A DNA stretch of 6,642 bases, taken from Myxococcota bacterium (GTDB lineage Bacteria; Myxococcota_A; Polyangia; HGW-17; JAJRWW01). This document shows, one piece after another, positions 1 through 5,585 of the stretch (its first letter is position 1; the number at the start of each line of letters is the position of its first letter). Below the pieces are notes generated by a model. It searched no databases. It saw only the letters and a list, made by a program, of their open reading frames with translations, and was not told the origin of the DNA. Both the position numbers and the translations under genes were made by a program. The stretch spans positions 1-6,642 of the forward strand of contig JAJRWW010000322.1 in the NCBI GenBank assembly GCA_024276595.1. The letters run 5' to 3'.

Positions 1-344
1 ATCTCCCGCAGGTCGTTTGGCTTGAAGGGCTTGGAGAGGAAGTCGAAGGCGCCCTTCTGCATGGCCTCCCGGGCCAGAGCCACCATGGCGTGGCCAGTGA
101 TGATGATCACCTGGGTGTCGGCGGACCTGCCCAGGGCCTCCTCCAGCACCTGGATGCCGTCGATCTCGTCCATGCGCACATCTGTGACAACAATGTCGAA
201 ATGCTCCTCTCCCAGCCTGGCAAGGGCTCCTGCGGGCTCCAGGAACGTCTCCACCTGGCAGCCCATCTTCTCCACCGCTGGCTTGAGACGCTTGCAGACT
301 ATCTCCTCGTCATCGATGATCATCACCCGGAGGGACTCTGACAT
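1..344 (-). CDS. Response regulator receiver-domain protein (partial, C-terminus beyond left edge)
   Basis: The visible 114 residues form an almost complete CheY-like receiver domain. It has the acidic pair D11-D12 after the first beta strand (VMIIDDEE), the phospho-acceptor D55 in VVTDVRMDEIDG, the switch threonine T83 in IIITGHA, and the conserved lysine K105 in FLSKPFKPNDLRE. All residues needed for Mg2+ binding and phosphorylation are present. The ATG at 344-342 is preceded by AAGGGAG (357-351) at a 6-nt spacing, which supports this start. The gene follows the second kinase-like gene by 31 bp on the same strand, so it is probably the last visible member of the permease operon. Because the window ends here, I cannot tell whether it is a stand-alone receiver of about 120-130 aa or carries an output domain. 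Its own histidine kinase is not identifiable; the kinase at the right end is a candidate, but that is inference. Confidence 0.93.
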   Translation of the reverse strand, partial: MSESLRVMIIDDEEIVCKRLKPAVEKMGCQVETFLEPAGALARLGEEHFDIVVTDVRMDEIDGIQVLEEALGRSADTQVIIITGHAMVALAREAMQKGAFDFLSKPFKPNDLRE

Positions 345-375
345 GCTGCTCTCCCTTGTCTGGAACTGGTGCCGG

Positions 376-1224
376 TCACCGGTTGTCGTCCCATCGCCTG
401 GGCTCTGGCCGGGCCGCGTCGGCCAGGGCGCCCATGGTTGAGACGGTGTGAACCTCCACCAGGCCCACGCCGTCCATCTCGCCGGCCAGCTTCTTGATCT
501 CGCCCACGAGCTGCGGCTTTCTGCGCTTGGAGCACTTGACGGTGACGATGACCCTGTCCCCGTCTGCCCTCACGTGCAGGTCCGACAGGGAGGGCAAGAG
601 CCGCTGGCGCACCTTGGTGGCGAGAACGAGGTCCTCGAGGCACTTGCGCGAGTAGGTCATGGTCCTGAAGGCCCTAAAGGCCGCGGTGTCCCGGATGAGC
701 CTGAGGGCCCGCTCGGTGCTGATCTGCTTGAGCCCCACCACTATGTCGTACAGGGCGGGGTCGTACTCGTCGACCCCGAAGGCCTCCATGGTCCAGCGGC
801 TGCGTGCCAGTTGCTCCTTCTCCAGGACCTTCTGGGCCTTGCGCGTGGAGATGGACTGCTCCTGGGCGAGCTGGCCGAGGCGCGTGTCAGGGTCCGCCAG
901 GAGCCGCAGGTGCAGGATGTGTGACACGTCTCGAACGAACAGGTGGGCTCCCAGCCCCACGCAGACGATCCTGTCGGCGGCAATGGCCTCCAGGGCGGCC
1001 ACCTGGATGTGGCACAGGAGCAGCTCGCGTCGGGGTCGCGGGAGCCTCCGCCCGCCGGTGCCATCCAGGGTCCACTCCAGCTCCCTCACCGCGATCTCGT
1101 GTCGCTCCGCCACCTCCTGGAGCAGCTCTCGACCAAGGCGCGCATAGCCGTCGGTGCGAGCCAGCTACTGGGCGATCTCGTCGCCGACCCCTGGGTCATC
1201 GGACGATATCAGGATCGAAGTCAT
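376..1224 (-). pseudogene. Cytidylate-kinase-like protein with BON-like C-terminus, interrupted by an in-frame amber codon
   Basis: Read from the ATG at 1224, the frame encodes 19 residues (MTSILISS...GDEIAQ), then a TAG at 1167-1165, then 262 uninterrupted residues to a TGA at 378-376. The ATG has a good ribosome site, AAGGAG (1239-1234), 9 nt upstream, so the original start was very probably here. The first 44 codons align without gaps to the neighbouring gene at 2091-1279, with the TAG opposite that protein's Q20. Further on, the pair share VSHILHLRLLAD / VSHVLKVRIVAD, RSRWTMEAFGVD / RKRWTKTLFGVD and DPALYDIVVGL / TDATLYDLVLNI, so they are paralogues. The nucleotide-binding segment (ISSDDPGVGDEIA) is degenerate relative to the GSGG-type loop of the family. 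The last 70 or so residues look like a BON-type fold (DLHVRADGDRVIVTVKC...VGLVEVHT). Without readthrough, translation could only resume at weak GTG codons (1113 or 1089), losing the first strand and loop. Possible explanations are a recent nonsense mutation, a base-calling error, or suppression of TAG. Confidence 0.75.
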
Positions 1225-1233
1225 GTGCGTGCT

Positions 1234-1239
1234 CTCCTT
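1234..1239 (-). promoter_or_regulatory. Ribosome binding site deciding the start of the interrupted kinase-like gene
   Basis: AAGGAG lies 9 nt upstream of the ATG at 1224. It marks the ancestral start of this gene and places the TAG inside the coding region rather than upstream of it. Confidence 0.7.
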
Positions 1240-1260
1240 GCGCCGTCGCCCGTGGCGGAC

Positions 1261-1274
1261 CTGGGCCGGCCCAG
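1261..1274. repeat. 14-bp perfect palindrome CTGGGCCGGCCCAG between the two kinase-like genes
   Basis: CTGGGCCGGCCCAG is self-complementary over 14 bp. It sits in the 54-bp gap between the stop at 1279 and the ATG at 1224, just after the stop codon of the upstream gene. With no loop and no following T-run it is not a normal intrinsic terminator. It may be chance in GC-rich DNA, a protein-binding site, or a weak mRNA structure. Confidence 0.35.
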
Positions 1275-1278
1275 CCCA

Positions 1279-2091
1279 CTATACCGCGCTTCGAGGGGGA
1301 TCCACGCCCACGTGGACCTCGATGTGGTTGATCCCCTCGATGCCTGGGCGAAGCCGCTCGGCGAGCGCCTTCACCTTGCGTCCGTGGCGCTCGCCAGCGC
1401 CGCAGTACACGAGCACGTTCCCGCCGTGGCTCGACACCGCGACGTCGGCGTTGGTCTCCACCAGGGCGGCCTTCACCGCGCAGGCGAGCTGGAGGTCGTG
1501 CATGTTGCGGGCGGAGTCGGCGGTGGTGGCGAACTGCTGGAGCTGGGCGCTGCGGCAGATCACGTCTGCCGCGTCCTCCACCCGGAAGCGGGGGATGTTC
1601 AGCACCAGGTCGTAGAGAGTCGCGTCTGTTGGGTCCACCCCGAAGAGGGTCTTGGTCCAGCGTTTTCGCCCCTTGTCCAGCTTCTGAATGTGATGGAGGG
1701 CCTCGGTCTGGGACATCTTCTCCTCTCGCATGACGATGGAGACCCGGTGGTCCATGTCTGCCACAATTCGCACCTTGAGCACGTGGGAGACGTTCTGCAA
1801 GAGGACATGCCCGGCGTGCCCATGGTAGACCACGTTGTCCTGGGCCACGTGTCGAGTCAAGGCCGCCCGCACGCAGGCCACGTAGCTGGCCCTTCGGTGG
1901 CCGAGGCGCTCGAGGAGGGAGGGGGCGTCGTGCATGGCCCGGGCGAGCTGGATCTCGGGGATGTCGTACTGCTCGCTCGCCTCCAGGAGCACGGCTCGGC
2001 TCAGACACTGGTAGCCCAGGTTCTCTGCCACCTGCTCCGCCACTGCCGTGCCCATGCTCTTCGAACCCCGGGAGATGGTAATGACCGTCAC
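1279..2091 (-). CDS. Cytidylate-kinase-like family protein with BON-like C-terminal domain
   Basis: This 270-aa protein resembles the Cytidylate_kin2 type of nucleoside monophosphate kinase. Residues 1-27 give the first strand, loop and helix (TVITISRGSKSMG...VAENLGY), followed by a small LSRAVLLEAS segment. Residues 101-123 match the conserved strand and helix (VSHVLKVRIVADMDHRVSIVM), and 139-166 match the lid/C-terminal motif (DKGRKRW...FGVD...LYDLVLNI). The loop GSKSMG lacks both a canonical GxxGxGK and the family's usual GSGG, so CMP-kinase activity is doubtful; nucleotide sensing or binding is an alternative. Residues 200-262 form an added alpha-beta module resembling a BON domain (CAVKAAL...GNVLVYCGAGE...INHIEVHV). 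The GTG start at 2091 is chosen because AGGAGG (2104-2099) lies 7 nt upstream and the protein begins exactly at the expected first beta strand. It starts 11 bp after the permease stop, which indicates translational coupling in one operon. The stop is TAG (1281-1279). A divergent paralogue follows. Confidence 0.85.
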   Translation of the reverse strand: MTVITISRGSKSMGTAVAEQVAENLGYQCLSRAVLLEASEQYDIPEIQLARAMHDAPSLLERLGHRRASYVACVRAALTRHVAQDNVVYHGHAGHVLLQNVSHVLKVRIVADMDHRVSIVMREEKMSQTEALHHIQKLDKGRKRWTKTLFGVDPTDATLYDLVLNIPRFRVEDAADVICRSAQLQQFATTADSARNMHDLQLACAVKAALVETNADVAVSSHGGNVLVYCGAGERHGRKVKALAERLRPGIEGINHIEVHVGVDPPRSAV

Positions 2092-2098
2092 CGCACAG

Positions 2099-2104
2099 CC
2101 TCCT
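2099..2104 (-). promoter_or_regulatory. Strong ribosome binding site overlapping the permease stop codon
   Basis: AGGAGG overlaps the last two bases of the permease TAG (2105-2103) and stands 7 nt before the GTG at 2091. It fixes a non-ATG start for the kinase-like protein and points to coupled translation of the two genes. Confidence 0.8.
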
Positions 2105-3905
2105 ATATTCCGTATAGCAGATACATCATCGTGATCATCACAACCAGAAACAGAACGCTCATCACGACGCCGGCCTTCATGAAGTCCCTGCTGCGGTAGC
2201 CTCCGGGGCCCATGTACAGGGCGTTCACCTGGTGGGTGGGAAGGATGAAGGAGTTGCTCGTGGCCAGGCCGACCGCCAGCGCAGCCATGCGTGGGTCGAG
2301 CCCGGAGGCCTTGGCCATGTTGATGGCCAGGGGGACCAGCAGCACCGTGGCCCCCACGTTGGAGATCACGAGGGTGAAGAACGTCGCCAGCAGCGCGATG
2401 ACCGCGATGAGCACAATGGGAGACGTGGGGCCTATGCCCTGCAGGACGCCGTTTGCGATCCAGGCCGCGGCGCCGGTCTTCTCGGTGGCCATGCCCAGGG
2501 GGATCAGGCCCGCGAGCAGGAACACGGTGCGCCAGTCCACTGCGTTGTATGCCTCGTCCACGGTCAGGACCCGGGTGAGGATCATGCCCACGGCGCCGGT
2601 CATGAGGCAGACGGAGAGGTGGATCTTGAAGACGATGACCATGGTCAAGGCCACCGCCAGCCACAGGCCCGCGAAGAAGGCCTTGTCCTTCTTGAGGTCC
2701 TCCACCTCGACCTGGAGGGTGAACAGCAGGTTGTTGTCGCTCTCGTGCAGGTAGTGCAGGCGCTTCCAGGGTCCGTGCAGGGTGAGCACGTCCCCCACCC
2801 GCAGGGGCACGTGGTCGATGTCCGAGTGGAAGGTCTCGTCGTGTCGCCCCAGGGAGATGGGGGTGACCTGGTAGCGGTCCTCGAACTTCACCTCCGCCAG
2901 GGTGCGGTCCAGCAGATCCGAGCGGGGAGCCACGACCGCCTCCACGGTGCCGCTCTCCTGGTCCGTCAGATCCTCGGCGAAGACGTCTAGCTGCTCCTGG
3001 AGCTCCATTCCCTCCTCGGCCGCCATGCGCTCGATGGCATCCCGGGGGCCGAAGACCCCGAGGGACACCCCCGAGTGCACCTGGGTGGTGGATGCTGGCG
3101 CCACCACCTTGAAGTCCGGAGGCTCCACCAGGGCCACCACGTTCACCAGGTATCGCTCGCGCAGGTCGGCCACCGTCACCGGGTCTCGGTAGTGGGTGAA
3201 GTCCGGGGGAGTGAACAGCTCGTGGATGTCCGCCTCCAGCTCCTCCTCCTCGGGCTCCTCCACCTGGTCGGGCTCCTCGACCTTGGGGCTGGGGAGGATC
3301 CAGCGCCCGAGCACGATGAAGCACGCGATGCCGGCAAACACCAGGGCCGCGCCGATGGGGGTCACGTCGAAGAGGCCGAAGGGCTCGAGCTTGAACTGGG
3401 CCATCAGGTCGTTGAGCAGAATCAGCGGGCTGCAGCCCACCAGGGTCATGGTGCCGCCCAGGATCGCGGAGAAGCCAACGGGCATCAGCAGCTTGGACAT
3501 GGGGATCTTCAGCTTCTTGCTGATGCGCTGGATGGCGGGCAGAAAGAGAGCCGCCGCGCCAATGTTCTGCATGAAGCTGGAGATCCCCGCCACCGTGACC
3601 GAGATGGCCGTGATTATCCTCGAGGTGGAGCTCCCGGCGACCTTGAGCACGGGCTTGACGAGCTGGTTTACGAGCCCGGTCTTGTCCAGGCCGGCGCCGA
3701 TGATGATGACCGCGATGATGGAGACCACCGCGTTGCTCGAGAGCCCGCTGAAGGCCTCCACCGGGGTGACCAGGCCCATGAGCGGGAGGGCGACCATGAT
3801 CAGGATGGCCACCACGTCGATGCGGATCCACTCCACGATGAACAGGAACACCGCCAGGGCGATTGTCCCCAGGACCAGGATCATGTCTAGGGAGAGTGCG
3901 TTCAC
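2103..3905 (-). CDS. SLC13-family permease (DASS-type anion transporter) with central TrkA-C domains
   Basis: This 600-aa inner-membrane protein has the two-repeat layout of the SLC13/DASS family. The first membrane half covers about residues 8-204, with helices at 8-24, 29-46, 58-72, 97-125 and 183-204. It includes the hairpin-type segment SSFMQNIGAAALFLPAI and the GGTMTLVGCSP loop (about 150-160). A very acidic linker follows (208-226, rich in E and P). Two soluble modules resembling TrkA/RCK C-terminal domains come next, at about 238-310 (less clear) and 318-385 (GTVEAVVAPRSDLLDRTL... to PLRVGDVLTLHGP). The second membrane half runs from 408 to the end, with ISNVGATVLLVPLAI and TSNSFILPTHQVNALY. 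The family moves anions such as dicarboxylates or sulfate, usually with Na+; the substrate cannot be read here. TrkA-C modules commonly bind ligands and may gate transport. I chose the GTG at 3905 (weak GAAGAG 7 nt upstream, length typical of the family); ATG 3884 is an alternative with no visible ribosome site. The gene lies about 110 nt downstream of a sigma-54 promoter and leads the operon. Confidence 0.9.
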   Translation of the reverse strand: MNALSLDMILVLGTIALAVFLFIVEWIRIDVVAILIMVALPLMGLVTPVEAFSGLSSNAVVSIIAVIIIGAGLDKTGLVNQLVKPVLKVAGSSTSRIITAISVTVAGISSFMQNIGAAALFLPAIQRISKKLKIPMSKLLMPVGFSAILGGTMTLVGCSPLILLNDLMAQFKLEPFGLFDVTPIGAALVFAGIACFIVLGRWILPSPKVEEPDQVEEPEEEELEADIHELFTPPDFTHYRDPVTVADLRERYLVNVVALVEPPDFKVVAPASTTQVHSGVSLGVFGPRDAIERMAAEEGMELQEQLDVFAEDLTDQESGTVEAVVAPRSDLLDRTLAEVKFEDRYQVTPISLGRHDETFHSDIDHVPLRVGDVLTLHGPWKRLHYLHESDNNLLFTLQVEVEDLKKDKAFFAGLWLAVALTMVIVFKIHLSVCLMTGAVGMILTRVLTVDEAYNAVDWRTVFLLAGLIPLGMATEKTGAAAWIANGVLQGIGPTSPIVLIAVIALLATFFTLVISNVGATVLLVPLAINMAKASGLDPRMAALAVGLATSNSFILPTHQVNALYMGPGGYRSRDFMKAGVVMSVLFLVVMITMMYLLYGI

Positions 3906-3912
3906 AGGGATA

Positions 3913-3918
3913 CTCTTC
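3913..3918 (-). promoter_or_regulatory. Weak ribosome binding site for the permease GTG start
   Basis: GAAGAG lies 7 nt before the GTG at 3905. It is the only purine-rich element at a suitable distance and favours GTG 3905 over the downstream ATG at 3884. Confidence 0.45.
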
Positions 3919-4025
3919 GGTGTCGGTCGATGCCCACCGGCTGACGATGCGGAGCCGTGTCCGCAGTCGTGGCGCGGCCCTCTCGGCCGAGGTTGACCAT
4001 CCAGCTTGTTGGGCCCCTGCCAGCA

Positions 4026-4041
4026 AGCAAGCATCGTGCCG
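4026..4041 (-). promoter_or_regulatory. Sigma-54 (RpoN) -24/-12 promoter upstream of the permease operon
   Basis: On the minus strand this reads CGGCACGATGCTTGCT, against the sigma-54 consensus TGGCACG-N4-TTGCW. It matches 6 of 7 and 5 of 5 positions, and the invariant GG (4040-4039) and GC (4028-4027) are separated by exactly 10 bases. The predicted transcript start is near 4015, giving a leader of about 110 nt before the permease GTG. The leader contains a short palindrome, CTCGGCCGAG (3991-3982). The gene immediately upstream encodes a sigma-54 activator with an intact GAFTGA motif, which makes the assignment coherent. No better sigma-70-type promoter is evident in the gap. Confidence 0.8.
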
Positions 4042-4086
4042 TCATCAGCTATGAAATCAGTGGGACAAGCCAAAGGCGAGGTGGCA

Positions 4087-4117
4087 ATGGGACATTTGGG
4101 CTCCCCATGGCTCCCAT
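4087..4117. promoter_or_regulatory. Promoter-proximal candidate activator-binding region with ATGGGA/TCCCAT repeats
   Basis: This stretch holds ATGGGA (4087-4092), TCCCCAT (4102-4108) and TCCCAT (4112-4117), on the plus strand. The outer pair form an inverted repeat with a 19-bp spacer. Relative to the predicted start near 4015 they lie at about -72 to -102, a normal distance for an upstream activator site of a sigma-54 enhancer-binding protein. Assignment to the neighbouring NtrC-type regulator is inference from position and motif repetition. Confidence 0.45.
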
Positions 4118-4150
4118 GACAGGAAGCAGACCTCACCAGGCACGAGGCGG

Positions 4151-4177
4151 ATGGGGATCATGGGGAAAAAATCCCCA
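4151..4177. promoter_or_regulatory. Promoter-distal candidate activator-binding region, or hairpin: ATGGGGA direct and inverted repeats
   Basis: On the plus strand ATGGGGA occurs at 4151-4157 and again at 4160-4166, followed by the inverted copy TCCCCA at 4172-4177. TGGGGA (4161-4166) and TCCCCA (4172-4177) form a perfect 6-bp dyad around AAAAA. The same heptamer in inverse orientation is at 4102-4108. The region lies at about -136 to -162 from the predicted sigma-54 start. It also sits 34-60 bp after the response-regulator stop, so the dyad with its central T-run on the transcribed strand could act as a poor terminator. The repeated spacing favours protein binding. Confidence 0.45.
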
Positions 4178-4182
4178 ATGCC

Positions 4183-4199
4183 GGCCAAGCCTCCTGGCC
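4183..4199 (-). terminator. Possible weak hairpin downstream of the response-regulator gene
   Basis: On the minus strand GGCCA (4199-4195) pairs with TGGCC (4187-4183) around a 7-nt loop, beginning 12 bp after the regulator stop at 4211. The T-run that would complete an intrinsic terminator comes only about 10 nt later (4171-4166), so termination would be incomplete at best. Some read-through from the kinase/regulator transcript into the permease operon is therefore possible. Confidence 0.3.
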
Positions 4200-4210
4200 C
4201 CATGCGCACC

Positions 4211-5584
4211 TCAGCGCTCGGGATCGGGCAGGGCGCCGTAACGCTGGAGGCGGTTGTAGAGGGTCTTCCGGTCTACCCCCAGCACCCGGGATGCAAGGGT
4301 GCGGTTCCCACCTGTCACCTCGAGCACGTGCAGGATGTAGCGCCGCTGGAGCTCCTCCAGGGTGATCAGCTCCCGGGGGTTCTCTCCCTGCAGGAAGCCC
4401 TGGGAGCTCCTGTAGCGCCGGATCTTCTCGGGCAGGTCCTCCACGACGATCTCGGAGGTGCGGCTGAGGGCCACTCCGCGGGCCATGGCGTTTCGCAGCT
4501 CGCGCACGTTCCCGGGCCAGCCGTAGCCCAGAAGCCTGGCCGCCGCCGCCGGGGAGATCTTCTGCACGGGCTTGGATGCCTGCTGGGCGCATTGCTCCAG
4601 GAAGAACCGCGCCAGCTCCAGGATGTCATTGCCCCGTGCGCGCAGGGGCGGCACCTCCAGGTGGATGATGTTCAGCCTGAAGAAGAGATCGTCCCTGAAG
4701 CGGCCCTCGTCCACCGCCGTGTCCAGGTCGCGGTTGGTGGCTGCCAGCACCCGCACGTCCACCGGCCGCTCCTTCTCGCCTCCTACGTGTCGGATGGTGC
4801 GCTCCTCCATGGTCCGAAGGAGCTTGGGCTGCAGCGCCAGCGGGAGGTCTCCCACCTCGTCCAGCAGCAGGGTGCCGCCGGAGGCCTCCAAGAAGAGCCC
4901 CTTGCGGCGCTGGGCGGCGCCGGTGAAGGCTCCCCGGATATGGCCAAAGAGCTCACTCTCCACGAGGGCGTCGGGCAGGGCAGCGCAGTTCACCACCACG
5001 AAGGGACCATCCCGGCGTGCACTCTTGCGGTGCAGGGCCTTGGCCACGAGCTCCTTGCCGGTGCCGCTCTCACCGGTGATCAGGACCCCCTCCTCCGAGT
5101 GGGCCAGCCTCTCGATCTCCCGAAAGAGCCGCTGCATGGGTGGGCTGGAGCCCAAGAGCTGGTCCAACCCGCCCGAGCGGGCCACCCTCTCGGACAGGAG
5201 CTGCACCCGCTCCTTGAGGGAGTGGTGCTCCACCGCCCGCCGCAGGGTCGCCGCGAGCAGCTCCATCTCGATGGGCTTGGTGACATAATCGTAGGCTCCG
5301 GCGCGCAGGGCGTCGATGGCAGACTCCATGCTGCCGAAGGCGGTTATCACCACCACCGGCAGGTTGGGGCGGTTGGCCACTATGCGGTCGCACAGCTCCA
5401 GTCCGTTCATACCGGGCATCCTCAGGTCCGTGAGCACCGCGTCGAAGTCAGCGGTCTGCACCGTCTGAAAGGCGCGCTCGGCAGAGGTGTGCCACTCGGT
5501 CCCAAAGCCCTCCAGGCGCAGGTGAGTGGCGATTGTCTCGCACATGGCGCGGTCGTCGTCCACGATCAGGATTCGGCCGGTCAT
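4211..5584 (-). CDS. NtrC-type sigma-54-dependent response regulator
   Basis: This 457-aa protein has the classic three-domain plan. The receiver (about 4-118) has D9-D10-D11, phospho-acceptor D53 (LTDLRMPG), T81 and K103 (VTKP). The AAA+ sigma-54-interaction domain (about 142-370) has Walker A GESGTGKE (171-178), the sigma-54 contact loop GAFTGA (218-223), Walker B GGTLLLDEV (236-244), and the arginine-finger region FRDDLFFRLN (296-305, R297 and R303). A C-terminal Fis-type helix-turn-helix spans about 408-450 (GGNRTLASRVLGV...TLYNRLQRYG). All catalytic and contact residues are present, so it should be a working ATP-driven activator of sigma-54 polymerase, controlled by phosphorylation. The ATG at 5584 is preceded by GGAGGAG (5598-5592), 7 nt away inside the kinase gene, and only one base separates it from the kinase stop; these two form a cognate pair. 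Its likely target is the sigma-54 promoter 170 bp downstream of its stop codon. Confidence 0.97.
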   Translation of the reverse strand: MTGRILIVDDDRAMCETIATHLRLEGFGTEWHTSAERAFQTVQTADFDAVLTDLRMPGMNGLELCDRIVANRPNLPVVVITAFGSMESAIDALRAGAYDYVTKPIEMELLAATLRRAVEHHSLKERVQLLSERVARSGGLDQLLGSSPPMQRLFREIERLAHSEEGVLITGESGTGKELVAKALHRKSARRDGPFVVVNCAALPDALVESELFGHIRGAFTGAAQRRKGLFLEASGGTLLLDEVGDLPLALQPKLLRTMEERTIRHVGGEKERPVDVRVLAATNRDLDTAVDEGRFRDDLFFRLNIIHLEVPPLRARGNDILELARFFLEQCAQQASKPVQKISPAAAARLLGYGWPGNVRELRNAMARGVALSRTSEIVVEDLPEKIRRYRSSQGFLQGENPRELITLEELQRRYILHVLEVTGGNRTLASRVLGVDRKTLYNRLQRYGALPDPER

Positions 5585-5585
5585 C

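Noticed and set aside
345..375. Promoter or terminator between the interrupted gene and the receiver gene
   Set aside because: The 31-bp gap holds only a short ACCGGTGACCGG repeat and the receiver gene's ribosome site. No convincing hairpin or promoter is present.
943..2199. Long plus-strand open frame (418 codons) across both kinase-like genes
   Set aside because: It is the antisense shadow of high-GC minus-strand genes. Its translation is rich in H, G, V and L without any recognisable domain, and the minus strand encodes clear protein families.
2092..4026. A very long frame reading into the first kinase-like gene from ATG 4026 (915 codons)
   Set aside because: Upstream of 2091 it is out of frame with the permease and gives a P/R/G-rich translation. 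Only the last 270 codons are a real protein.
3906..4136. In-frame N-terminal extension of the permease up to ATG 4136
   Set aside because: The extra 77 residues are low-complexity and have no signal or membrane character. They would overlap the sigma-54 promoter, and the family normally starts just before the first helix.
4161..4177. TGGGGA-T5-TCCCCA dyad as the main intrinsic terminator of the regulator gene
   Set aside because: The T-run is in the loop and is not followed by a tail, so it does not have terminator form. The repeated heptamers nearby make a protein-binding site the better reading.
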